Of a stretch of 64,000 nucleotides of DNA, positions 30,009-38,871 are shown one piece after another (position 1 is the stretch's first letter; each line of letters begins with the position of its first letter). The DNA is from Phyllobacterium pellucidum (GTDB lineage Bacteria; Pseudomonadota; Alphaproteobacteria; Rhizobiales; Rhizobiaceae), in contig NZ_JABUMX010000007.1 of assembly GCF_013327855.1 (NCBI RefSeq), forward strand, positions 144,276 to 208,275. The letters run 5' to 3'. The notes below the pieces were generated by a model. That model was not told where the DNA came from, made no database searches, and worked only from the letters and a program-made list of their open reading frames with translations. The position numbers were made by a program, and so were the translations under genes.

Positions 30009-30045
30009 GCCGGGTGCGGTAGGCGACGTGCCAACTGCGCCCGGC
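30009..30045 (+). terminator. Stem-loop after the binding-protein gene
   Basis: GCCGGGTGCGGT (30009-30020) pairs with ACTGCGCCCGGC (30034-30045) over 12 base pairs, two of them G-U, around a 13-base loop. No U-tract follows. Its place between binding protein and permease matches the hairpins after ytfQ and rhaS, suggesting message stabilisation or partial termination. Confidence 0.6.
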
Positions 30046-30081
30046 TGCCCAGTCCTCGTCAATTTGGGATCGATTGGCCAC

Positions 30082-31023
30082 ATGCTCCGTTACATTATTC
30101 AACGCTTTATCGGCATGATTGTCGTGATGTTCCTGGTGGTGACGATTGTCTTCGTCATCGTCCGCGTCACGCCGGGTGATCCCGCCGCCGTCATGCTCGG
30201 GCCTGAAGCGACCGCCGCCGATATCGCCGAGCTGCGCCAGCGCCTCGGGCTCGACCAGTCGATACCGGTGCAATATGTGTTTTTCATCGGCAACCTTCTC
30301 AAAGGCGATCTCGGCCAGTCGATCTTTCTCAACCAACCGGTATTGCGGGCGCTCGCGCAACGGGCCGAGCCTACATTTTTCCTCACCATCTTTTCCCTGC
30401 TGATCGCCAGCGTGATTGCCATTCCGATCGGCGTCTACGCCGCCTATCGGCGGGGCTCGCTGTTCGACCAGGCGGCAACGGCCCTTGCTATGCTCGCCGC
30501 CAGTATTCCGAGTTTCTGGCTCGGCCTCATTCTTATGCAGGTTTTTGCCGTGCGCTTCGGACTGTTCCCGGTCTCCGGTTATGGCGGCCCGGGAACCTCG
30601 CTTGGCGAACGCCTGTCTTATCTGGTCCTCCCGGCCTTCGCGCTCGGCATCGTATCTTCCGCGCTGATCATGCGCTTCACCCGCGCCTCGATGCTTGACG
30701 TGCTCGGCGACGATTACATTCGAACCGCTCGAGCCAAGGGCGTCGGCGAGGCGAGCGTCGTCCTGAAACACGCTTTCAAGAATGCACTCATTCCGATCCT
30801 TACCGTTCTCGGCCTCACCGCCGCGGTACTGATTTCCGGCGCGGTCGTGACCGAAACGGTGTTCGGACTTCCCGGCGTCGGCAGCCTTGTCGTTTCGGCA
30901 GTGCTGCGCCGCGATTACCCGGTGATCCAGGGCGCATTGCTGATTATCGCGGCGCTCTACGTTCTCATCAATTTCGCCATCGACATGCTCTATCTCGTCG
31001 TTGATCCAAGGGTGCGCTACTGA
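30082..31023 (+). CDS. Dipeptide-type ABC transporter permease, DppB-like
   Basis: Inner-membrane permease of 313 residues with six predicted spans. It has the DppB-family N-terminus MLRYIIQRFIGMIVVMFLVV (in part), the TPGDPAAVMLG loop, a long periplasmic segment, and the EAA motif DDYIRTARAKGVGEASVVLKH that contacts the ATPase. I take the ATG at 30082, which begins the canonical first helix; its ribosome site is weak. It ends in a TGATG overlap with the next permease. It would pair with that protein and with the fused ATPase encoded at 35787. Confidence 0.9.
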   Translation: MLRYIIQRFIGMIVVMFLVVTIVFVIVRVTPGDPAAVMLGPEATAADIAELRQRLGLDQSIPVQYVFFIGNLLKGDLGQSIFLNQPVLRALAQRAEPTFFLTIFSLLIASVIAIPIGVYAAYRRGSLFDQAATALAMLAASIPSFWLGLILMQVFAVRFGLFPVSGYGGPGTSLGERLSYLVLPAFALGIVSSALIMRFTRASMLDVLGDDYIRTARAKGVGEASVVLKHAFKNALIPILTVLGLTAAVLISGAVVTETVFGLPGVGSLVVSAVLRRDYPVIQGALLIIAALYVLINFAIDMLYLVVDPRVRY

Positions 31024-31892
31024 TGACCGAAATCGTGTCCACCGCGCCCGTCAGCGAGCGCTCCAAATTCTTCCGCGTCCTGATCCGCCGCAAGACTGTG
31101 CTGTTCGGCATGATCGTGCTGGCCATCTTCGTGCTGCTTGCCGTTTTTGCACCGCTGATCACGCCGTTCTCGCCAAGCAAGCTTTCGATCGTCAACCGGT
31201 TGAAGCCGCCGGACATGAAGTTCCTCTTCGGAACCGACGAGTTCGGCCGCGACGTCTTCTCGCGCACGATCTACTCGGCGCGCCTTTCACTTCTCGTCGG
31301 TTTCGCAGTGGTCGTCCTTGCCTCGCTCATCGGCGTCACGCTCGGCCTGCTCGCCGGCTTCTTCCAGAAGCTCGACGCGCCGATCACGCGTCTCATCGAT
31401 GCGATGATGGCGTTCCCGGATATTCTCCTTGCCATCGCGCTCGTTGCTGCGCTTGGGCCATCGCTCACGACCGTGATCGTGGCGCTCAGTATCGTCTATG
31501 CGCCGCGCCTTGCCCGTATCGTGCGGGCCTCGACACTTGTCATTCGTGAACTCCCCTATGTGGAAGCGGCGACATCGCTCGGGATTTCCACACGCCACAT
31601 CATGACCCGGCACGTATTGCGCAATCTTCTTTCTCCCATTCTCGTGCAGGGCACATTCCTCTTCGCCAGCGCCATGCTGGCCGAAGCCGGACTTTCATTC
31701 CTCGGCCTTGGTGTCAGCCCGGAAGTACCCACCTGGGGGACGATGATTGCATCAGGTCGCCAATATATCGGCAAGGCCGACTGGATGACCCTCTTCCCCG
31801 GTATCGCGATCGTGCTCGCCGTTCTGTCGCTGCAGATGGTCGGCGACGGCTTCCGCGATCTTCTTGACCCCCGCCTCAGAAAGGATCTCTGA
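31023..31892 (+). CDS. Dipeptide-type ABC transporter permease, DppC-like
   Basis: A 289-residue DppC-family permease. KFLFGTDEFGRDVFSRTIYSARLS is the typical motif after the first periplasmic loop (conserved GTDEFGRDVFSR), and the EAA loop LPYVEAATSLGISTRHIMTRH and the C-terminal LLDPRLRK are also present. The start shares one base with the preceding stop (TGATG). With the DppB-like partner it forms the transmembrane pore; two bases separate it from the amidohydrolase gene, so uptake and hydrolysis are co-expressed. Confidence 0.9.
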   Translation: MTEIVSTAPVSERSKFFRVLIRRKTVLFGMIVLAIFVLLAVFAPLITPFSPSKLSIVNRLKPPDMKFLFGTDEFGRDVFSRTIYSARLSLLVGFAVVVLASLIGVTLGLLAGFFQKLDAPITRLIDAMMAFPDILLAIALVAALGPSLTTVIVALSIVYAPRLARIVRASTLVIRELPYVEAATSLGISTRHIMTRHVLRNLLSPILVQGTFLFASAMLAEAGLSFLGLGVSPEVPTWGTMIASGRQYIGKADWMTLFPGIAIVLAVLSLQMVGDGFRDLLDPRLRKDL

Positions 31893-31894
31893 TC

Positions 31895-33106
31895 ATGTCT
31901 GCCTCCCCCGCAACCGATGGTCGCCTGCTTGTGACCAACGTAAGGCCGGTTGCCTTCGGACCCGGTATGCCGTCGTCCCGCATTGACATTCTTGTCGATG
32001 CCGATGGCAAGATCGCTGCATTCGGCCCCTCGCTGAATGTTCAGGACGACATTCGCCGTATCGACGGCAACGGCGCCTGGATTTCCCCAGGCTGGGTGGA
32101 TCTGCATACACATATCTGGCATGGCGGCACCGACATTTCTGTGCGCCCACAACTATGCGGCGCCGAGCGCGGCGTTACGACGATCGTCGATGCGGGATCG
32201 GCCGGAGAGGCCAATTTTCACGGCTTTCGCGAATATATCATCGATCCGGCGCGCGAGCGCATCAAGGCCTTCCTGAACCTCGGCTCCATCGGCCTCGTTG
32301 CCTGCAACCGCGTCAGCGAGCTTAGCGATATCCGTTCGATCGACATCGACCGTACCGTCGCCTGCGTCAACGAAAACCGCGACCATATTGTCGGCCTCAA
32401 GGTCCGCGCCAGCCACGTAATCACCGGCTCATGGGGCGTTACGCCCGTCAAGGTCGGCAAGAAGATCGCCAAGATCCTCAAGATACCGATGATGGTGCAT
32501 GTGGGCGAACCGCCCGCCCTCTATGATGAAGTACTCGAGATTCTTGGACCCGGCGATATCATCACCCATTGCTTCAACGGAAAGGTCGGCAGCAGCATCA
32601 TCGAGGATGAAGACCTGTTCGAACTCGCGGCGCGTTGCGCCGGGGAGGGCATCCGCCTCGACATCGGCCATGGCGGCGCATCCTTCTCGTTCCGCGTCGC
32701 GGAAGTGGCGATCCAGCGCGGTCTTCTGCCCTTCTCGATCTCGACGGACATACACCTGCGCAGCCTCAACTTTGCCGTCTGGGATCTGGCGACGACCATG
32801 TCCAAGCTTTTGAACGTCGGCATGCCCTTCGACAAGGTCGTCGAGGCCGTGACCCTTTCGCCTGCCTCGGCCATTGGACTGCCTACCGAAAACCTGCTTT
32901 CCGTCGGCACCCGCGCCGATTTCACCATCTTCGAGCTCGACGACTCCGATCTCACTGTCATCGACTCCATGGGCTACGAAGCGAGGCTCGAAAAGCTCTT
33001 CGAACCGCGCTGGGCAGTGCTCGGCAACGAATTGGTCAAGGCAGGTCGTTACCAACCCGCCAAACCTGAAACTTCGGGTGCGATAGCGCCCTATTCTTAC
33101 CGCTGA
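31895..33106 (+). CDS. Amidohydrolase superfamily enzyme, COG3964 (Atu3266/EF0837 type)
   Basis: A 403-residue cytoplasmic metal hydrolase with a complete binuclear site: H71 and H73 in DLHTHIW, probable carboxylated K169 in GLKVRAS, H202 in MVHVGEPP, H225 in ITHCFNG and D285 in SISTDIH. This set and the flanking words match COG3964, often misannotated as dihydroorotase. The Agrobacterium member Atu3266 was reported to deacetylate acetyl-R-mandelate in vitro, but the physiological substrate is unknown. AAGGA precedes the ATG. It lies two bases after the permease gene and 10 bases before the RidA gene. An N-acyl or cyclic amide substrate is my inference. Confidence 0.85.
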   Translation: MSASPATDGRLLVTNVRPVAFGPGMPSSRIDILVDADGKIAAFGPSLNVQDDIRRIDGNGAWISPGWVDLHTHIWHGGTDISVRPQLCGAERGVTTIVDAGSAGEANFHGFREYIIDPARERIKAFLNLGSIGLVACNRVSELSDIRSIDIDRTVACVNENRDHIVGLKVRASHVITGSWGVTPVKVGKKIAKILKIPMMVHVGEPPALYDEVLEILGPGDIITHCFNGKVGSSIIEDEDLFELAARCAGEGIRLDIGHGGASFSFRVAEVAIQRGLLPFSISTDIHLRSLNFAVWDLATTMSKLLNVGMPFDKVVEAVTLSPASAIGLPTENLLSVGTRADFTIFELDDSDLTVIDSMGYEARLEKLFEPRWAVLGNELVKAGRYQPAKPETSGAIAPYSYR

Positions 33107-33116
33107 GGAACACGTC

Positions 33117-33614
33117 TTGAGCACCATACCCAGCCCGGCAGTCAGCGCCGGCAAATCACCCTACGATCGTTTGAAGGCGCTCGGGTTGACCCTGCCGCCG
33201 GCGCCAAGCCCGATCGCCAATTTCGTCACCCATATCCAAGAGGGCAACATGCTCTATCTGTCGGGGCAGGGGCCGCGCGAGAATGATGGCTATCTTCACA
33301 CCGGCAAGGTCGGCGGCAATGTTTCGGTCGAGGAGGCATACGAGCATGCCCGCCTAACCGGCATCAATCTCCTTGCGGTCATGCATTCGGCGCTGGGTGA
33401 TCTTGGCCGGGTGAAGCGGGTCGTCAAGCTGCTGGGGATGGTCAATGCCGTTCCCGACTTCGCCGATCACCCCTCGGTCATCAACGGCTGCTCGGACCTT
33501 TTCATCAATGTCTTCGGTGAAGCCGGCAACCATGCGCGCTCGGCAGTGGGCTTCGGCTCGCTCCCGGGCAATATAACCGTCGAGATCGAGGCGATCGTCG
33601 CACTCAAAAACTGA
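33117..33614 (+). CDS. RidA/YjgF family enamine deaminase-like protein
   Basis: A 165-residue member of the YjgF/YER057c/UK114 superfamily, longer than classical RidA (about 128) and like the YjgF-endoribonuclease-type subgroup. It has MLYLSGQGPRENDGYLHTGKVG near the N-terminal third (core SGQGP) and the catalytic-type arginine R141 in HARSAVGFGSLP followed by VEIEAIVAL. RidA proteins hydrolyse enamine/imine products of PLP enzymes. The start is a TTG at 33117 preceded by GAGGAA at a good distance. It closes the operon, and a SelA-like PLP enzyme is encoded just beyond the regulator, which makes a functional pairing plausible. Confidence 0.85.
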   Translation: MSTIPSPAVSAGKSPYDRLKALGLTLPPAPSPIANFVTHIQEGNMLYLSGQGPRENDGYLHTGKVGGNVSVEEAYEHARLTGINLLAVMHSALGDLGRVKRVVKLLGMVNAVPDFADHPSVINGCSDLFINVFGEAGNHARSAVGFGSLPGNITVEIEAIVALKN

Positions 33615-33625
33615 ACGCCAGGAAC

Positions 33626-34453
33626 CTACGTATGACTGCGCCAGCCCATTACCGTTTCGATCCGCTCCGCCGAGGCCTTCACCTCGTTGGTATAGCGTTC
33701 GGGGTTGTCGCTGACCTTCTGTTCCGGCAGAACGATGGAAATCGTGGCGATGCATGCGCCCTTGTCGTCGCAGATCGGCGCGGCAACGCAGGCAACGGCA
33801 TAATCGGACTCTCCGGCCTGAATGGAAAGCCGCGCATCAAGCGCCTGCCTGGCGGACGCCGAAAGTACGGCGGGGTCAATGACGGCGCGGCCCGTCGGCG
33901 AGGACTTGGCGCAATGCTCGAAAAGGTCGAGGCGCTCGGCTTCCGGCAGATGCCCTACGAGCAGGCGTCCCGACGCCGTCCAGTTGAGTGGAACGCGCGT
34001 GCCGACGCGGGACGTCACCTGAAAATGACCCGGCCCGTCGGCCATGGCAAGAACCAGCATATGGTCGCCATCGCGTCCGCACACCTGCACCGTCTCGCCG
34101 GATATGCGGCTGAGATTGTGCATTTCGTGGTTGGCGACGTTGAGAAAATCCAGCGAGCGAGCATAGGCAAGACCGTAGTGATAAAGCCGCGCGCCAAGCC
34201 ATACCGAACTGTCGCTGTTGCGCGACAGCATGTTCTTTTCGACAAGGTCATCGACGATCACATAGACCGTGGAGAGCGGTGCTCCAATTGCTTTGGCGAT
34301 CGCGTAGACACCCGCCGGGCTGCCGGTCTCGTAAAGATAATCGATGACTTGCAAGGCACGGTCGATGCCGCTCACACGCGAGCGGCGCGCCTTCGCGCTG
34401 TCTTCCTTCGCGATGCCGCCGGTGCTCTCCATGTCTGAAATCTTTGCGTCCAC
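33626..34453 (-). CDS. IclR family transcriptional regulator
   Basis: Regulator of about 275 residues. The IclR winged helix-turn-helix (SGIDRALQVIDYL ... SPAGVYAIAKAIGAPLSTVYVI, quoted in parts) is followed by the GAF-like effector domain, with LNWTASGRLLVGHLP and AVACVAAPICDDKGACIATISI. The start is uncertain: a GTG at 34453 has GGAG six bases upstream, an ATG at 34432 is internal, and a TTG at 34483 is possible. It is convergent with the RidA gene (11-base gap) and divergent from the SelA-like gene, so it sits in the middle of the split catabolic cluster. It probably controls both halves through sites at 28419-28458 and near 34495-34529. Confidence 0.85.
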   Translation of the reverse strand: MDAKISDMESTGGIAKEDSAKARRSRVSGIDRALQVIDYLYETGSPAGVYAIAKAIGAPLSTVYVIVDDLVEKNMLSRNSDSSVWLGARLYHYGLAYARSLDFLNVANHEMHNLSRISGETVQVCGRDGDHMLVLAMADGPGHFQVTSRVGTRVPLNWTASGRLLVGHLPEAERLDLFEHCAKSSPTGRAVIDPAVLSASARQALDARLSIQAGESDYAVACVAAPICDDKGACIATISIVLPEQKVSDNPERYTNEVKASAERIETVMGWRSHT

Positions 34454-34494
34454 GCCACACTCCGCACCGTTCGAGTCATTCAACGAATTATTAC

Positions 34495-34529
34495 ATTATA
34501 AAGGCATAGCTGCCAAGCCGATGGAATAC
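34495..34529. promoter_or_regulatory. Possible second IclR-regulator site
   Basis: ATTATAAAGGCAT (34495-34507) and TGGAATAC (34522-34529) resemble ACTATAAAGCAT and TGGAATAC in the dyad at 28419-28459. They lie between the divergent IclR and SelA-like genes, where a shared regulator would be expected to bind. The symmetry is weak here, so this is tentative. Confidence 0.3.
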
Positions 34530-34558
34530 TTGCCGGCCGGCACCTCAAGGGGAAGACC

Positions 34559-35770
34559 ATGACAGACCAACAAACACCGTCCGATATACGCGAATCCCTC
34601 GGGCTTCGCCGCGTCATCAACGTATCCGGCACGATGACCTCGCTTGGCGCTTCGATCGTCGTACCGCAAGCAATCGCGGCCATGAGTTCCATACTGCCGC
34701 AATTCGTCGAAATCAACGACCTGCACCGCATGGCAAGTCCCGTCATTGCCCGTCTGACAGGCGGCGAGGCCGGTTTCGTTACGGCGTCCTGTTCCGCCGG
34801 CATTACCCTGGCGGTTGCCGCGACAATGACCGGACCTGATCTGGCCGCGATCGAGCGCCTGCCTGATGCAACCGGACTCAAGAATGAGGTCCTTATTCAG
34901 ACCGGCCATGTGGTAAGTTACGGGGCTCCAGTCGATCAGGCTATCAAGCTTGCCGGCGCCAAGGCCGTACTGGTCGGCCAGGCTACGTCCTGCTACCCCT
35001 ATCATCTGGAAGGGGCAATCAATGAGCGTACGGCTGCGGCCGTCTTTGTTGTCTCGCACCATACCGTTCAGTACGGCCTCGTTGCGCTGAAGAAATTCGC
35101 TGAAATATGCCACGCCCGCGGGGTGCCGGTGATTGTTGATGCGGCATCGGAATATGACCTCAAGGTTTTCCTCGCCGAAGGCGCCGACATAGCGATCTAT
35201 TCCTCGCACAAGTTTCTCGGCGGCCCCACGGGAGGCATTGTTGCCGGGCGCAAGGACCTCGTGCGCAGTGCGTTCCTGCAGAACATGGGCGTTGGACGGG
35301 GCATGAAGCTCGGCAAGGAAAGCATCCTCGGCACGATCGCAGCGCTCGAAGCCTGGGAGAAGCGCGACCACGCCGGCATTCGCGAGAAGGAAACCGGCTA
35401 CCTCCACCTCTGGAAGCAGACCCTGACCGGAAAGCCGGGCGTTACCGCGGAGATCGAAGCTGATCCGACCCATAACCCTCTGGATCGGCTGCGGGTTACC
35501 ATCGATCCGCGCGAGGCGCATATCACCGCCTGGGACTTCGCCGACGCATTGGCGAAAGGCGAGCGGCCGATCATCGTCCGCGATCACGAGGCCGAGCATG
35601 GGTACTTCTACATGGACCCGTGCAACCTCCATCCGGGCGAAGAAACGATCGTCGCCGGCCGCCTCGAAGAGGAACTTCGCAAAGCGAGAGCGTCCAACGA
35701 GATCATCGCAACTCCGTTCGAAGAGCGCTACGCCCGTCGTATCTCCGGCCTGATGCGCTGGCCGGACTGA
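34559..35770 (+). CDS. SelA-like PLP-dependent enzyme (COG1921, DgaE-related)
   Basis: A 403-residue fold-type I PLP enzyme. [16 protein letters not shown] is the family N-terminus. D194 in VIVDAASE should bind the pyridine nitrogen, and K218 in [14 protein letters not shown] is the Schiff-base lysine. The family contains selenocysteine synthase SelA and the D-glucosaminate-6-phosphate ammonia lyase DgaE. The catabolic context, with no selenium genes, points to an ammonia-lyase or elimination activity. COG1921 genes occur next to COG3964 amidohydrolases in other bacteria as well, such as Enterococcus EF0837-EF0838. Ribosome site AAGGGGAAG precedes the ATG. It is followed after 16 bases by the transporter ATPase, so it belongs to the same system. 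Confidence 0.8.
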   Translation: MTDQQTPSDIRESLGLRRVINVSGTMTSLGASIVVPQAIAAMSSILPQFVEINDLHRMASPVIARLTGGEAGFVTASCSAGITLAVAATMTGPDLAAIERLPDATGLKNEVLIQTGHVVSYGAPVDQAIKLAGAKAVLVGQATSCYPYHLEGAINERTAAAVFVVSHHTVQYGLVALKKFAEICHARGVPVIVDAASEYDLKVFLAEGADIAIYSSHKFLGGPTGGIVAGRKDLVRSAFLQNMGVGRGMKLGKESILGTIAALEAWEKRDHAGIREKETGYLHLWKQTLTGKPGVTAEIEADPTHNPLDRLRVTIDPREAHITAWDFADALAKGERPIIVRDHEAEHGYFYMDPCNLHPGEETIVAGRLEEELRKARASNEIIATPFEERYARRISGLMRWPD

Positions 35771-35786
35771 TTTGAGAGGACAGCTT

Positions 35787-37601
35787 ATGGAAAAGCCCGC
35801 CGCCCCCGTTCTTTCCGTCTCGAACCTTACCACGTCCTTCCTTGGTGATGGCCAGTGGCGACCGGTCGTGCGCAATGTCTCCTTCGACGTAGCACCGGGG
35901 GAGACGGTGGCGATTGTCGGCGAATCCGGCTCCGGCAAGAGCGTGACGTCGCTCTCGATCATGCGGCTTCTGCAAAAAGACAAAAGCCGCATCGAAGGCA
36001 AGATCATGCTGGATGGCAAGGACATTCTCGCCTTGCCGGAGAGGCAGATGCGGTCTGTGCGCGGCAATGACGTTGCCATGATCTTCCAGGAGCCGATGAC
36101 CAGCCTCAACCCGCTTTTCACGGTAGGAGGCCAGATCAGCGAGGCCTTGCTGTGTCATCGCAATATCTCGCGGGCAGAGGCAAAGGCCGAGACGATCCGG
36201 CTTTTGGAAAAGGTTCGCATACCTGCGGCTGCTTCGCGCTTCGACGAATATCCGCATCGCTTTTCGGGCGGCATGAGACAGCGCGTGATGATCGCGATGG
36301 CACTCGCCAGCAAACCGAAGCTGCTGATTGCCGATGAGCCGACGACGGCACTCGACGTGACGATCCAGGGACAGATCCTTGATCTCATCAAACTTCTGCA
36401 GGAGGAGGAGGGCACTTCCGTCCTCTTCATCACCCACGACATGGGTGTCGTAGCGGAAATCGCTGACCGCACGGTGGTCATGTATAATGGCGAGGCCGTC
36501 GAAACCGGCAACACCGACGAAATCTTCGCGAACCCGCAGCATCCCTATACGCGCTCACTGCTTTCCGCCGTGCCGGTTCTGGGCTCGATGAAAGGGCACG
36601 AGCGGCCGCTGCGCTTCCCGGTGGTCGATCGCGCGACTGGCACATCGGATACGCCAGTCGAGACCGCCGATACGGTGCAGGCCGACAAGCCCCCGCTGCT
36701 TGAGGTCCGCAACCTGACGACGCGCTTCAATATTCACTCTGGCATGTTCGGCCAGTTGGAGGGGCGGGTCCATGCGGTTGAAAACCTCTCCTTTACCCTT
36801 CAGCCTGGAGAAACGCTCTCGCTTGTCGGCGAGTCTGGCTGCGGCAAATCAACGACCGGCCGCTCGATCATGCGCCTCGTTCAGCCGCAGAGCGGCGAGG
36901 TACTGCTCAACGGTCAGAACGTCCTCGGCATGGATCCGAAGCAGATGCGAGACATGCGCCGCACCATGCAGATGATCTTCCAGGATCCCTTCGCCAGCCT
37001 TAATCCACGCATGACCGTCGGCGCCGCCATTGCCGAACCCTATCTCGAGCACAGGCTTGGAACCCGCACACAGGCCCGCGACCGCGTCGCCGATCTCCTC
37101 GAACGTGTCGGGCTCAAAACGGATATGGCCGGACGCTATCCGCATGAGTTCTCCGGCGGTCAACGCCAGCGCGTATGCATTGCCCGTGCGTTGGCGCTCG
37201 ATCCGAAGCTTATCGTTGCGGATGAATCCGTTTCGGCCCTCGACGTTTCCATCAAGGCCCAGGTCATCAACCTGCTCCTCGACCTGCAGGCCAGCCTCAA
37301 CCTGGCCTATCTCTTCATTTCGCATGACATTGCGGTTGTCGAGCGCGTCAGCCATCGCATTGCTGTGATGTATCTCGGGGAAATCGTGGAGATCGGTCCG
37401 CGGGCAGCGATTTTCGAGAATCCGCAGCATCCCTATACGAAGAAGCTGATTTCGGCCGTTCCGGTGCCTGATCCATCGCGTCGCGGCGTCAGGCGCCCGG
37501 TTTCCAACGACGAAATCAAAAGCCCGGTGCGCGCCCCGGAATTCGTCGTTCCGTCGCGCCAATATGCGGAAGTCTCAAGCGGACATCTAGTGCAGATGTA
37601 G
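35787..37601 (+). CDS. Fused DppD-DppF type ABC transporter ATPase
   Basis: A 604-residue protein with two complete oligopeptide-type ATPase domains. Domain 1 (about 7-265) has Walker A GESGSGKS, signature FSGGMRQRVMIAMA and Walker B LIADEPTTALD. Domain 2 (about 310-560) has GESGCGKST, FSGGQRQRVCIARA and LIVADESVSALD. Both end with the HPYTRSLLSAVP / HPYTKKLISAVP metal-like tail of this family. It must serve the DppB/DppC-like permeases at 30082-31892, though it is encoded in the other half of the cluster behind the SelA-like gene. AGAGGA precedes the ATG at 35787. Confidence 0.92.
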   Translation: MEKPAAPVLSVSNLTTSFLGDGQWRPVVRNVSFDVAPGETVAIVGESGSGKSVTSLSIMRLLQKDKSRIEGKIMLDGKDILALPERQMRSVRGNDVAMIFQEPMTSLNPLFTVGGQISEALLCHRNISRAEAKAETIRLLEKVRIPAAASRFDEYPHRFSGGMRQRVMIAMALASKPKLLIADEPTTALDVTIQGQILDLIKLLQEEEGTSVLFITHDMGVVAEIADRTVVMYNGEAVETGNTDEIFANPQHPYTRSLLSAVPVLGSMKGHERPLRFPVVDRATGTSDTPVETADTVQADKPPLLEVRNLTTRFNIHSGMFGQLEGRVHAVENLSFTLQPGETLSLVGESGCGKSTTGRSIMRLVQPQSGEVLLNGQNVLGMDPKQMRDMRRTMQMIFQDPFASLNPRMTVGAAIAEPYLEHRLGTRTQARDRVADLLERVGLKTDMAGRYPHEFSGGQRQRVCIARALALDPKLIVADESVSALDVSIKAQVINLLLDLQASLNLAYLFISHDIAVVERVSHRIAVMYLGEIVEIGPRAAIFENPQHPYTKKLISAVPVPDPSRRGVRRPVSNDEIKSPVRAPEFVVPSRQYAEVSSGHLVQM

Positions 37602-37606
37602 GAGAG

Positions 37607-37628
37607 GCCGCGGCAAGTTCGCCGCGGC
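37607..37628. terminator. Stem-loop between converging ATPase and binding-protein genes
   Basis: GCCGCGGC repeated with a 6-base loop forms a perfect 8-base-pair stem six bases after the ATPase stop. The opposing gene ends 17 bases further on. No clear T-tract is present on either side, so termination is probable but not certain. Confidence 0.5.
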
Positions 37629-37644
37629 TACCCAACCTCTATGC

Positions 37645-38844
37645 TTATTGTGCTTTCTTCTGCGACCCGACGAGTTCGTCCCACTTGCGGAACGCCAAGA
37701 CCATCTGGTCCGGCTTCAGCGGCAGTTCGATCGGGTTGTTGGCAATGAGGTCGGCATATTCAGGCCTGCCGAACTCCTTGATGACATCCTGGCTGTGCTG
37801 CGGCGCCATGCTGATCGGCACGTTCTTTACGGCCGGGCCCGGATAGAGATAGCCTTCATCATAGGCATAGGCCTGCGCCTTGGGGGTGAGCAGGAAGGCC
37901 ATCAAATCAAGTACGACAGCGACCTTGTCGTTCGCGATGCCGTTCGGCATGCACATGAAAAACGCATCCGACACCCAATGGAAGCCCTTGAGCGTACCGA
38001 TCTTCGCCGTCTCGGGCACAATGCCGAGGGCACGGGGATTGATGTCCCATCCGGTCGTGCTGATGATGATGTCGCGCGAACCCTCGCCGAATTCCTTCAT
38101 GGTCGCGCCGGTACCCGCCGGATAATAATCGATATACTGGCCGATCTCGGTAAGATAGGCCCAGGTCTTTTCCCAGCCATTGACCGGATCGTGCGGATCC
38201 TTGTCGCCGAGGAGATAGGGCAGGCCCATCATGAAGGTCCGGCCCGGTCCGGAATTGGTCGGACGCGCATACATGAAGCGGCCGGCGTTGGCCTTGGCAT
38301 AGGCGAGGAGTTCCTCGGCGGTCGTCGGCACCTGCTTGACGCGCTCGGGATCGTATTCGATCAGTGGCCCCGACGGGTAGTAATTGACGACCACACCGAA
38401 ACCCTGGCCTTGAGCCTTGTGCAGGGCGAGCGCCGCCGGCTCGTAGTTTTCTTCGAGGCCGGGGAGCTTGTCGGCAAAATCCGGCAGGATTTTCATCCAG
38501 GTTTCGTTGGCGAGACCTGCCGCCAACCCATCGCTGCCAGTCAGCACGATGTCGATGTCAACGCTCTTTGCCGCCTGCTGCGCCTTCAGCTTGCCGGCAA
38601 GTTCCGTTACCGGCGCCTTGGTAAAGACGATGCGGGAGGCCCGTTCAGGATAGGTCTTGGCATATTCCTCGAAGGCCGGCTGCATCAGGGCGAGTGCGCC
38701 GCCGACATCCATGACGGTGATCAGGACAGGAGCGGCGGGCAGTGCAGGCGCCGCCGCCCATGCGCCTGTGATGCCGCCTACTGCGGATACGGCGATACCG
38801 CCGAGTACCGTACGGCGGTTGATGCGAGTAAAATTATTTGTCAT
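37645..38844 (-). CDS. Orphan ABC transporter substrate-binding protein (PotD/AfuA-like)
   Basis: A 399-residue extracytoplasmic binding protein. The N-terminus NRRTVLGGIAVSAVGGITGAWA (key RR and AWA) suggests a Tat or Arg-rich Sec signal. The mature domain has the iron/polyamine-type features TAEELLAYAKANAGRFMY, SGPGRTFMMGLPYLL and VLDLMAFLLTPKAQAYAYD. AGGGGAA precedes the ATG. It starts only 27 bases after the nagA-like gene, so it looks like the third gene of the nagB-nagA unit. No permease or ATPase for it lies nearby. A relative of such genes usually heads a full importer operon, so a deletion or rearrangement here is possible. The ligand is unknown. Confidence 0.75.
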   Translation of the reverse strand: MTNNFTRINRRTVLGGIAVSAVGGITGAWAAAPALPAAPVLITVMDVGGALALMQPAFEEYAKTYPERASRIVFTKAPVTELAGKLKAQQAAKSVDIDIVLTGSDGLAAGLANETWMKILPDFADKLPGLEENYEPAALALHKAQGQGFGVVVNYYPSGPLIEYDPERVKQVPTTAEELLAYAKANAGRFMYARPTNSGPGRTFMMGLPYLLGDKDPHDPVNGWEKTWAYLTEIGQYIDYYPAGTGATMKEFGEGSRDIIISTTGWDINPRALGIVPETAKIGTLKGFHWVSDAFFMCMPNGIANDKVAVVLDLMAFLLTPKAQAYAYDEGYLYPGPAVKNVPISMAPQHSQDVIKEFGRPEYADLIANNPIELPLKPDQMVLAFRKWDELVGSQKKAQ

Positions 38845-38871
38845 GTCAAATTCCCCTGTGTTTTATCGCGT

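Noticed and set aside
35772..35786. Start of the fused ATPase five codons upstream at 35772
   Set aside because: This would use TTG inside the AGAGGA ribosome site region; the ATG at 35787 has the correct spacing.
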